This document shows, in pieces, positions 1 through 7,579 of a stretch of 64,000 nucleotides of DNA. The DNA comes from Halioglobus sp. (GTDB lineage Bacteria; Pseudomonadota; Gammaproteobacteria; Pseudomonadales; Halieaceae), in contig JAGRIE010000005.1 in NCBI GenBank assembly GCA_020443425.1, positions 112,476 through 176,475 of the forward strand, given 5' to 3'. Position numbers and translations under genes: made by a program. How positions within the stretch are numbered: the stretch's first letter is position 1; each line of letters begins with the position of its first letter. The notes below the pieces were generated by a model that searched no databases, was not told the DNA's origin, and saw nothing but the letters and a program-made list of their open reading frames with translations.

Positions 1-985
1 AGTTGCCCATTCCCGGGTCCCGGTGGGCGATTACAATTTTGAGGCTGCCGTCAGCTTCGTAGCGCGCGGAATACTTGTTCACCGTCACATCCAGGTAGCG
101 GTAATCCAGTGACTCCTCCCAGTAATTGTTCACCTGGAAATTCCAGAACTCACACTCCGGCGGATCCACCTCAATCACCAGCGCCTCGTTCTCCCGCAGC
201 GCCCAGTAGCCATACCAGATGGTGTTATTGGGATCCCCCAGGCTGGACGCCTTGTCGATCGGGTTGTAGACCAGTTCGTTCGGCGTGCGCTTGAAGTTCT
301 CGACATGATTGGCGAATATCGCCGCCGTGCTGTTGACGAAATTGGCCGCTGCGGTAAAGCCCTGGGCCAGCTTTTCGGCGGTCAGTCGCTGCGGCGTGGT
401 CTTGCCGTTCAGGGGCTCAATCGTAAACACAGCCATCTGGTCAGTGCGCCGGTTTTTCAGCAACTGCCTGACAATCATCAGGTTGGAGTTGTCCTTCATG
501 GGCAGCCAGTTTTTTGCCTGCGGCCTGCGGCTGACAATAATCTCAATGGAGCCATCCGCCTCGAACTGCATGTCTTTCACATCGAGGAAACCCGTCGGCC
601 CTGTTTTACCACCCTGCCCATAGCCACCGGAGAAAGTGCCGAAGCTCAGGTAGTCAACATCGCCGCGCGTGCCGGTAATCCGGTACTCCATCTCGCTGTC
701 GAGGACCGCGTTGCCGTAGATACAGTCCGGGTTGTCGCAGCCGATTTTCGCGGTTTCATGGCTCAGGCGATAAAACGTCGGCGCCGAGGTGTCGCTGTGC
801 TCAACGTACTGCTCCAGCGACAGGCGCACCAGGCGCGACAGGTAGCGCCAGCCCTCCGCCCGGTCCAACTCGCTGTCGGGTGAACTGTCGCGGAGAATCA
901 CCTCGCCGGCCGCTTTCAGCTGATCGCAGAAATCCGCCCACACTTTGCCGCTGTGCACCCGTTCCTGTGCAGATTCTGATGCCAT
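1..985 (-). CDS. DUF1214 domain protein, C-terminus cut by window edge
   Basis: About 328 codons are visible from an ATG at 985, preceded by GGAG seven bases upstream; the frame is still open at base 1, so the C-terminus is missing. Near the visible end, residues such as NNYWEESLDYRYLD and IAHRDPGMGN match the conserved DUF1214 region, which usually closes with a DPG-x-x-NWLDTAGH type motif. No signal peptide is seen. DUF1214 proteins have no settled activity; they are frequent in mycobacteria and marine gammaproteobacteria beside lipid or steroid catabolic genes. It is the most distal visible gene of a minus-strand run with LuxE/LuxC-like enzymes (45 bp behind the first LuxE-like stop), so a role in the same pathway is inferred. 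Confidence 0.75.
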   Translation of the reverse strand, partial: MASESAQERVHSGKVWADFCDQLKAAGEVILRDSSPDSELDRAEGWRYLSRLVRLSLEQYVEHSDTSAPTFYRLSHETAKIGCDNPDCIYGNAVLDSEMEYRITGTRGDVDYLSFGTFSGGYGQGGKTGPTGFLDVKDMQFEADGSIEIIVSRRPQAKNWLPMKDNSNLMIVRQLLKNRRTDQMAVFTIEPLNGKTTPQRLTAEKLAQGFTAAANFVNSTAAIFANHVENFKRTPNELVYNPIDKASSLGDPNNTIWYGYWALRENEALVIEVDPPECEFWNFQVNNYWEESLDYRYLDVTVNKYSARYEADGSLKIVIAHRDPGMGN

Positions 986-1030
986 TGCTCTTCTCCAGGT
1001 CTAGTGCCGCCAATCGGTTTCGGCAGCTGG

Positions 1031-2344
1031 TTACAAACGCCCGACACTGCCGGGCTCCAGCAGGGGGCCGGGCCGCCCGCAGCTGCAGGTGTCATCCCAG
1101 CGGATGGTGCCGCGGTCGCCGCTGATGATCCCACCCCAGCAATCTTCTGAGTTCAGGTCCAGCACCGCCAGTTGCCCGGACTGTATACCGTGCCGCGGCA
1201 GCGGGGTGCGCGTATTGGGCTGCAGGACGAACGGGATGCTGTGGTAGTGGAAATGGTGCATGCCGTGACGACACGCCTCGGTGGCATTTGCCACCAGTTC
1301 TGACATGCCCCAGCCAGACGACATATTGCCGGCGTCAACACCCACCGCCTGCCGGAATTGTTCCTGCCAGTCATCCGGCAGCAGGGTGCCATCCTTGACA
1401 CCGCCCACCAGCGAAAATACCGAATCGGGTGCAAACGCCCCGGTCACACCGGCCCGCCGGAACGATTGGGTGATCTGCCAGGCTTTGTCAAACGAACCCT
1501 GGAAAAACACCCGCCTGCCGCGGTAATTCTCAATCAGGTTATCGGTCCACTGCCTGATACGCTGCGGGAGCTCGCGCTGGTGGCGCTCCACCGCCTCGCG
1601 GTTGGCCGCGACTATCGGGTCACGGAGGCACTCCGCCAGAGTGCCACTGGCTGCGGCATTGCGCAGCTTGCCCTGGGCAATCGCAAACTCCGGGCTGAGA
1701 AACTCGCCCAGTGCCTGCACCGGGTGCTTCAGGTAGCGCTGCTCCAGGCCGTCGAAGATCGCCTGCAGGATGCGGTACTGTCGCCGCGGGTGCATCGTGA
1801 AATAGGTGACGTCATTGTCGCGCCGGTCCGGATCGAACAGCAGCGGGTTACCCCACACCATACTGTCGACGATCAGGTCGCGGTCGCTCTGTGAGCGCGG
1901 CACAAAACTCAACACCCCGCTGGTGCCGGTGGAGTGACAGACAAATATACCGGCCTGCTCATCCAGGCGGCGACACCATTCGGTGAGGCTGTCACAGCCG
2001 TCCATATCGACCGCGGACAGATCGTGCGAGGTCAGCGTGTCGAGCCAGTCCGTCATGCGGTCATACTGGTTGCTCTCTATCCACGCCAGCTCGTAGCCTT
2101 TATACACGCCATCCTCAAACAAGACGGCGGCGAAGTCCTGCAGGCATTCGTAGGTGGCTGGCTTGTGGGCTGCATACAGCTGGCCGACGAGCGGAATCCG
2201 GTTTGCCTGGCGCTCCAGCTTGCGTTTTGCCGCTGCCAGCTGGAACGCCTCGATGTCGTCGCGGTCGAACTGATCCAGCATCGTATTCAGCGGCGGCCGC
2301 AGCAGTGCAGCAGTCTCATCGAGGTAGGCCTCCAGGCTTGTCAT
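1031..2344 (-). CDS. LuxE-like acyl-protein synthetase (copy 1)
   Basis: A 437-residue protein of the acyl-adenylating LuxE/PaaK-like fold. It carries a clear phosphate-binding motif STGTSGVLSF at about residues 138-147 and ends with a CSCGRPGP motif (Cys420/Cys422) of the type found near the C-terminus of LuxE and phenylacetate-CoA ligase relatives. LuxE activates a carboxylic acid as acyl-AMP and holds it as a thioester before passing it to LuxC. ATG 2344 is chosen; an in-frame GTG at 2374 would add ten residues and overlap the end of the LuxC-like gene. It lies 43 bp downstream of that gene, so co-transcription is likely. The substrate is unknown, and no luxA/luxB pair adjoins it. Confidence 0.72.
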   Translation of the reverse strand: MTSLEAYLDETAALLRPPLNTMLDQFDRDDIEAFQLAAAKRKLERQANRIPLVGQLYAAHKPATYECLQDFAAVLFEDGVYKGYELAWIESNQYDRMTDWLDTLTSHDLSAVDMDGCDSLTEWCRRLDEQAGIFVCHSTGTSGVLSFVPRSQSDRDLIVDSMVWGNPLLFDPDRRDNDVTYFTMHPRRQYRILQAIFDGLEQRYLKHPVQALGEFLSPEFAIAQGKLRNAAASGTLAECLRDPIVAANREAVERHQRELPQRIRQWTDNLIENYRGRRVFFQGSFDKAWQITQSFRRAGVTGAFAPDSVFSLVGGVKDGTLLPDDWQEQFRQAVGVDAGNMSSGWGMSELVANATEACRHGMHHFHYHSIPFVLQPNTRTPLPRHGIQSGQLAVLDLNSEDCWGGIISGDRGTIRWDDTCSCGRPGPLLEPGSVGRL

Positions 2345-2387
2345 GGTCGCCGTACCGTGTGCGCACTGCCGCACTGTGCTGTTGGTG

Positions 2388-3833
2388 TCACCGGGGTTTG
2401 CGCCACTGTGCCGGCACCTCGTTAGTCATACAGTCCTCGGCCAGCACCCAGGTGCTCATTTTGCGCAGCGCCTCATTGCCGTCGTGAGGGTCGACACTGG
2501 GGTCAAAATGCCGCATATAGCCGAGCGACGTGATGCGCTGTACGCCGTGCAGAGCAAGGGTGGTGCGCAGTTCATCGCGCACGCTCTCCGGGTACACACC
2601 GACGGTCTGCACGTCGCGAGTGATGAATGACAGCATTGCATCGTAATCCTGCAGCGGCACGATATTGAGTGTCCGGTATTTGAGCTCGTCGGCAAAATCC
2701 ACCTGATCGCCCTCCAGCGAGATAATCACCCCGCCGCGCTTGTCGCCGCCGATAACATGGTACTCGTCGTCCAGCATCGACAGCATTGCGATCTTGGACT
2801 TGAACCCGGCATCCATATGGATGGCCTCACTGCTGATCTCGGGCGGAAGATTCTGTATTTCGTCGAAGACCATCTGCCCGAACCGCATGAGTTTTTCGAG
2901 GAAATCCTCACTGCCATCGGAAATGGCATACGCGAGCCGACAGTTCGAGCAACCGTTCTGGTTGCCGTTGCCGACATCGTCCGCCAGGCGAATGGCCGCC
3001 TCCCGCATTGTCTCCTCCGAGGCGAGGGTCGCGGCACCGAGAATGGCGCGACTGATTTTGGGATCGAATGTCACCAGGTCAATTCCGGGGCGCACATAGT
3101 TGGAAATATGGCGGATCGACTCGTAGCCGCCCCAGGCCACGATGCGTTCAATATTGCTCGGGTGATACAGCTTGCGCTCGAAGGCCTCGTCGCCGCCGCG
3201 CCAGTACACTGCGCTGTAGGATCTGGTCAGCGGGTGGTCCGGGGCCATATCGATCGCGGTGCGCGCCAGGGCGACGGCCGTGCCGAGTTCATTGGAGGGA
3301 ATCTTCACGATGGCATAGCCTCGGATCAGCGCATTCCTGACAAAGGTCAGTATCGCCCCCGACGGGCCGTTGCCGGCGATCACATGCACAGTGGGAACAC
3401 CGAAGGCATGGATATGCGAGATGCGCCCCGTCGCGCGGTGATACGTCTTCCAGCCTTCGAGGTGCTCGCGCCCCACGGTGTCGATCATCGCCTCCAGTGC
3501 CTCGCGGGTGAAAAAACGCTGCAAATCGGCGAGCGCGCCCTTTATCAGGTACACCGGCACGTCGTTGAACGCTTCAGCCAGTTCCAGCGCCCGCTGCAAA
3601 TGCGGGTTGTCGGCAATATCCAGGCGCTGGCCGAATGCCACCAGGTAATCGACAACTTCGTCGATCGTCAGCTCGTACAGGGCCTCCATCTCGCGCCGCG
3701 AGGGCAGCAGGATGCTAGACAGGTACTTGTTCGGGTCGGGGCAGCTGAAATCGGCACCGTAGCGCCCCTGGTAGGTCACCTCACAGTCCTCTATCACTTC
3801 GCCGCGGGCGACAATGGGAATCTGGTATTGCAT
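2388..3833 (-). CDS. LuxC-like acyl-CoA/acyl-protein reductase
   Basis: A 481-residue protein of the LuxC branch of the aldehyde dehydrogenase superfamily, expected to reduce an enzyme- or CoA-bound acyl group to an aldehyde with NAD(P)H. The cofactor segment VHVIAGNGPSGAILTFVRN (about 149-167), followed by IVKIPS, matches the GN-x-P...KPS pattern of LuxC. The likely nucleophile is Cys295 or Cys298 in GNQNGCSNCRLAY. The start is set at ATG 3833 because AAGGAAG sits eight bases upstream; an in-frame ATG at 3851 and longer options read into the upstream gene. It is flanked on both sides by LuxE-like genes on the same strand, an E-C-E order. The natural product could be a fatty, aryl or branched aldehyde; this cannot be read from the sequence. 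Confidence 0.8.
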   Translation of the reverse strand: MQYQIPIVARGEVIEDCEVTYQGRYGADFSCPDPNKYLSSILLPSRREMEALYELTIDEVVDYLVAFGQRLDIADNPHLQRALELAEAFNDVPVYLIKGALADLQRFFTREALEAMIDTVGREHLEGWKTYHRATGRISHIHAFGVPTVHVIAGNGPSGAILTFVRNALIRGYAIVKIPSNELGTAVALARTAIDMAPDHPLTRSYSAVYWRGGDEAFERKLYHPSNIERIVAWGGYESIRHISNYVRPGIDLVTFDPKISRAILGAATLASEETMREAAIRLADDVGNGNQNGCSNCRLAYAISDGSEDFLEKLMRFGQMVFDEIQNLPPEISSEAIHMDAGFKSKIAMLSMLDDEYHVIGGDKRGGVIISLEGDQVDFADELKYRTLNIVPLQDYDAMLSFITRDVQTVGVYPESVRDELRTTLALHGVQRITSLGYMRHFDPSVDPHDGNEALRKMSTWVLAEDCMTNEVPAQWRKPR

Positions 3834-3879
3834 CGGGGTTTCTTCCTTCATAAAGCTATGTTCCAGTGCGCATTCGCCG

Positions 3880-5313
3880 TCAGGCCCTGAGCAGGAAGTC
3901 CGCAGCGTCATCCAGTGCACCGGCGGTGCCGGCGCAGCCGATTTTATCATCCTGCAACTCGGCGACCCGGCTGATGGCCGCATCCAGGTATGCGCCCTGG
4001 TGACCGCAGCCACAGGGTTGGTCCCAGTTGATCGTCACCCTGTCACTGGTGATATAGCCGCCCCAGGAGGTGTCTGCCAGCAGGTCAAAGAATGCAAAGC
4101 GCCCCTGCTGACGACCGCTGCGCGGCAGCGGCTGGTCCGTTGTCTCATCCAGTACATAGGGGATCATACAGACAGGTATGTGGTAGTTGCCGTGGTCACA
4201 CATCTGCATCCCGGTGAGGCTCTCCTGCATGCCGTAGCCGATGCGGATGGCGCTTTCGGGAATACCCAGCGCCGCGGCGGCACGTGCTTTCCAGTCGTCA
4301 GGTGCTGTGCCGGAGACAAAGCCACCTCCGCAGAAGAAGAAGGAATCAGCTGCATACGCCCCTTTGATGCCCTGCTGTTCAAAGCGCATCGCGAGGTCGT
4401 ACAGCATCTGCATACTGCTGTAGAAGATAATCCGTTGATCGCGATAATCGTCCAGCATGCGCTGCATCAGCGCCTCGATCTGCAGGGGTTTCTCTGCGTT
4501 GAGACGCGCGATCTCATCTTTGCGCGCGAGCAGGGCCGGGTTGATCTGCAGCGAGCCTGCCTCGCCTTTCCTGCTCGCTTCACGGATACGGCCGGCCAGC
4601 GTCAACAGGTCGGCGTCAGTGTACCCGAGCGGGGCATCCACCAGTCCGTTGCCGAAGGTGTCCTCGTAAAAATCAAGGAAACGCCAGCTTCTTGCGCCGG
4701 CGCGGGCGCCGGGATAAATGAGCGGCACCCTGTCCACACCGGACTGCAACGGTGCTGCATCGCCATCAACCGCCTGCATCGCCATCTGGATACCCCACAG
4801 TGTGGCGCGCTGGGCGGTCATCCACTCCTCGCATGTGCGCGGCAGGAAAGCCGCCTTGCCATTGCCGCCGGCGGATATCATCAGGTCGACACTGGACTGT
4901 TGCTGCAATACCGCTATCCAGTCCTCAATCGATTCACAGGAAGACGCATCAACTGCCGCCAGATCAACCGCACACAATTTGCCCAGCCACTTCGTCATGC
5001 GCTTGAAATCGCTGTTCTCCAGCCAGGACTGCGGATAGCTCTGGAATGTCTCCTGGTTGTAGAATATCGGCAGCGCGTCGTCGAAACAGCCAACACTGTC
5101 AATCCCGTGCTGTTGCGCCATCTGCCCTACAATCGCGATACCGCCGACCGCGGCGTCAAATTTACGGCGCAACCACTGCAGGCGGATATCATCCAGCTCT
5201 GCGGGCGGCAGCGAGAACACCACCTCTTCCGGATAATCGATGTAGCAGCTGATTGTATCTTTGAGTTGCTGCCTGTACAGGCCAGCCACCTCCGGATCGA
5301 CGCGCGTGCGCAT
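3880..5313 (-). CDS. LuxE-like protein with altered P-loop (copy 2)
   Basis: A 477-residue paralogue of the 1031-2344 protein: both share the block around W-x-E/I-S/N...RMT-x-WL, the FFxGS/FYSS strand, the GxxGAxAxDS motif and a C-terminal Cys motif (here CGCGHQGAY). The adenylate-binding loop STGTSGVLSF of copy 1 is replaced by SAGGNGKAAF (about 147-156), losing the conserved Thr/Ser residues. It may be a structural or regulatory partner, or use another substrate. ATG 5313 has AGGAGA eight bases upstream. It precedes the LuxC-like gene by 46 bp and follows an SDR gene by 99 bp in the same transcript direction. Family assignment is fair; catalytic competence is doubtful. Confidence 0.65.
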   Translation of the reverse strand: MRTRVDPEVAGLYRQQLKDTISCYIDYPEEVVFSLPPAELDDIRLQWLRRKFDAAVGGIAIVGQMAQQHGIDSVGCFDDALPIFYNQETFQSYPQSWLENSDFKRMTKWLGKLCAVDLAAVDASSCESIEDWIAVLQQQSSVDLMISAGGNGKAAFLPRTCEEWMTAQRATLWGIQMAMQAVDGDAAPLQSGVDRVPLIYPGARAGARSWRFLDFYEDTFGNGLVDAPLGYTDADLLTLAGRIREASRKGEAGSLQINPALLARKDEIARLNAEKPLQIEALMQRMLDDYRDQRIIFYSSMQMLYDLAMRFEQQGIKGAYAADSFFFCGGGFVSGTAPDDWKARAAAALGIPESAIRIGYGMQESLTGMQMCDHGNYHIPVCMIPYVLDETTDQPLPRSGRQQGRFAFFDLLADTSWGGYITSDRVTINWDQPCGCGHQGAYLDAAISRVAELQDDKIGCAGTAGALDDAADFLLRA

Positions 5314-5412
5314 TGCCGGTATCTCCTGTTATTCAAGTTGTGCAAACCCGCCGCCTGCCGGGCGGCCCACATCACACTGCAGCGCGCTGGCGCACCGCGG
5401 GTATCCAATCGC

Positions 5413-6189
5413 CTAGGGTATGATCAGCCCGGCATTCACATCGAGGCTGGCTCCGGTTATCGCCGCAGCGCGGCTGGAAGCCAGGAACAATACTGCCTCC
5501 GCCACCTGGCGGGAACTGGGGATAAAACCCAGCGCCTGCGTCGCAATCAGCCGCTCTACCACGGTGTCTGCGCTGACACCCTCGGCAACGGCCACGCGGT
5601 CAAAATGCGCACGCAGCTGTTCGCTGTCGATATAGCCAGGCATCACATTGTTGACCCTGATATTGTGGGGGCCGAGTTCAACGGCCAGTGTGCGGCTCAG
5701 GTTCTGCAGGGCCCCCTTGCTGGAGCAGTAGGCCCCTGAACCCGCAGCCGGCTCCCGAATCCTGAAGGTATTGATGTTCACGATCGCCCCCGCCGAGACT
5801 TTCAACGCCGGCACCACCGACCGCACCAGGCGCAGCGCACCGGTGACATTGACATCAAAAGTCGGCTGCCATTCGGTGTCGATATCGAGATCACACAAGG
5901 CCTTGAAGCCGCCGTGGTTGAACGCGTTATTCACCAGTACATCGATGCTGCCAAAAGCCTGCAGCGCCCGCTCTGCCAAACCCTCGCACGTCGACTGGTC
6001 AGTGACATCGGTTGGCACGGCGATAGCGCTGCCGCCGTCGGCGTTAATCTGTGCTGCTATGTCGTCGATATACGCGACGTTGCGCGCTGCCAGCACCACG
6101 TTGGCACCCTCCTCAGCGAACATCCTGGCCATGGTGAGGCCTAGCCCGGGGCCGGTGCCCGATACGATTACCGTCTTGTCTGCAAACAT
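5413..6189 (-). CDS. Short-chain dehydrogenase/reductase (SDR)
   Basis: A 258-residue classical SDR. The Rossmann motif TGPGLGLTMA is at about 11-20, the NNAF motif (variant of NNAG) near residue 88, and the catalytic pair is in YCSSKGAL (Tyr-x-x-x-Lys) near residue 154. The end NAGLIIP lacks the usual DGG-x form, and the Gly-rich loop is TGPG rather than TGxxxG with Ala/Ser, so it belongs to a divergent subgroup. These enzymes oxidise or reduce alcohols and ketones with NAD(P). It is the second gene of the minus-strand run that includes the LuxC/LuxE-like genes, suggesting it acts on an intermediate of that pathway, for example an alcohol linked to the aldehyde. The substrate is unknown. Confidence 0.85.
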   Translation of the reverse strand: MFADKTVIVSGTGPGLGLTMARMFAEEGANVVLAARNVAYIDDIAAQINADGGSAIAVPTDVTDQSTCEGLAERALQAFGSIDVLVNNAFNHGGFKALCDLDIDTEWQPTFDVNVTGALRLVRSVVPALKVSAGAIVNINTFRIREPAAGSGAYCSSKGALQNLSRTLAVELGPHNIRVNNVMPGYIDSEQLRAHFDRVAVAEGVSADTVVERLIATQALGFIPSSRQVAEAVLFLASSRAAAITGASLDVNAGLIIP

Positions 6190-6261
6190 CCTGATGCCTA
6201 TCCTGTTAGAAAGCGGTGCCCATTACATCGCCCACGTAGCCTGCCTGTAAACACCCTGCAC

Positions 6262-7335
6262 TCAGGACAGTGCGCCCTTACCTGCGATGCTACTGAAGTC
6301 GAGCCAGCGCCTGAAACCGGGTTCGGACTCTACCAGCCGTGGAATGGCATTGACACAGCACATCGCCGCCGCCTTCATGGCGCCGATATTGTGGTCTTCG
6401 CCGTCCAGTCCAAAATCCAGCTCACAGCGAAAGTTCGGCGAGCCTTCAACAGTGATTCTGTAGGTGCCCGGACCGTTGCCCTGCGGCCAGTGCGGCGCCA
6501 CGTCCTCGCGAAGCCTGGCCACATGTTCCAGTACGATACGCTCCTCGCCGTTTACCACGCCGATCACCTCAAAGCGCAAGCCGGCGGCGGTGCCTTTTTC
6601 GATGGTCCCGGTGGGAATTTCGAAGGTGGCAGGCGCCGGCGCCTGTTCGTGCCGCTGGCGGACTTCGTCGAGTTCCACGCCCAGCGCCTCCGCGATCATG
6701 CGCGCGGAAGGCCCCCAGGTCATGGTGATCGCACCCGGCGACAGCAGTGGGACATCGGTACCAATGGGTTTGCCAAACCCCATGAACATTTCCAGCGTCT
6801 CGGGCTGGTCATAGGAGTCGTACCCCCATATAGTCTGCTGCCGGAGTGTGCGGATATTCTCGGACATGGCAGAGAGCATAATCGGCAGCGCGTCGGGTGC
6901 AAACCCCGGGTCAATACCCGCACAAAGGAAACTCGTCCCGCCCTCGCGACAGGCCTGCTCAATCATCGCGGCCACATCGGGAACAAACTCAAACGGGTTA
7001 ACGAGCGTCACCATGGAACTGGTGACCAGGTTTTTACCGGAGCGCAGGATATCGCACATATCGCCGATACACTCCTGCGGCCTGAAATCACTGGCCGCGG
7101 TATAGCACACAATATCTGCATCCATGGCCAGGATGCTCTCCCTGTCATCGGTCGCCAGGATACCTGTCTCCGGACCACCCACAAGCAGGCCCGCGTCGAC
7201 ACCCACCTTCTGCGGATCGCTCACCATCAGGCCTACCAGTTCGAGGTGGTCCCGGTTGATAATGCCCTGTAACGCATGAATGCCCACATGGCCCGTCGCC
7301 CACTGAATAACTTTATAGTTCACGGTATACCCCAC
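6262..7335 (-). CDS. DapB-fold NAD(P)H-dependent oxidoreductase
   Basis: A 357-residue protein with an N-terminal Rossmann segment (YKVIQWATGHVGIHALQGI, about 7-25) of the type annotated as dihydrodipicolinate reductase-like in mycobacteria and marine gammaproteobacteria. It is about 90 residues longer than true DapB and lacks the DapB substrate motif, so lysine synthesis is unlikely; relatives include amine dehydrogenase-like enzymes of unclear substrate. The start is uncertain: GTG 7335 is listed, and GTG 7323 preceded by GAGTGGGG is equally possible. It is the first gene of the minus-strand run and reads divergently from the ThDP decarboxylase gene across 244 bp. Its role in the cluster is inferred only from position. 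Confidence 0.75.
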   Translation of the reverse strand: MGYTVNYKVIQWATGHVGIHALQGIINRDHLELVGLMVSDPQKVGVDAGLLVGGPETGILATDDRESILAMDADIVCYTAASDFRPQECIGDMCDILRSGKNLVTSSMVTLVNPFEFVPDVAAMIEQACREGGTSFLCAGIDPGFAPDALPIMLSAMSENIRTLRQQTIWGYDSYDQPETLEMFMGFGKPIGTDVPLLSPGAITMTWGPSARMIAEALGVELDEVRQRHEQAPAPATFEIPTGTIEKGTAAGLRFEVIGVVNGEERIVLEHVARLREDVAPHWPQGNGPGTYRITVEGSPNFRCELDFGLDGEDHNIGAMKAAAMCCVNAIPRLVESEPGFRRWLDFSSIAGKGALS

Positions 7336-7579
7336 TCAGTGCCAAGGAGCCTAGGAGACTATGGCTTATGCCGGACAAAATAAACGGTGACATTGGTGCA
7401 TATCCTACAGAAACTGTGTCATATTTTTGCCACCTCTACCGGCGATGCGGACCCGCGATCCGAGCGGCTCAACAGGCTGTCACTCCGCGCGACGGGACCT
7501 CAACCCCCAGCTCACCGGCTAGTGATCCACAGTACAGTTTTACGTTATTGTTTACCCAAACCCATAATCCGGAATCGAT
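7336..7579. promoter_or_regulatory. Divergent intergenic region
   Basis: This 244-bp gap separates the starts of the DapB-fold gene (left) and the ThDP decarboxylase gene (right), so it must hold promoters for both. I could not single out a convincing -35/-10 pair or operator. No gene for a regulator adjoins it. Confidence 0.4.

Noticed and set aside
3814-5739. Plus-strand open frame of 641 codons
   Set aside because: It is antisense to the LuxE-like and SDR genes, has low-complexity His/Arg/Gln composition, no ribosome site and no family features; long antisense frames are expected in GC-rich coding DNA.
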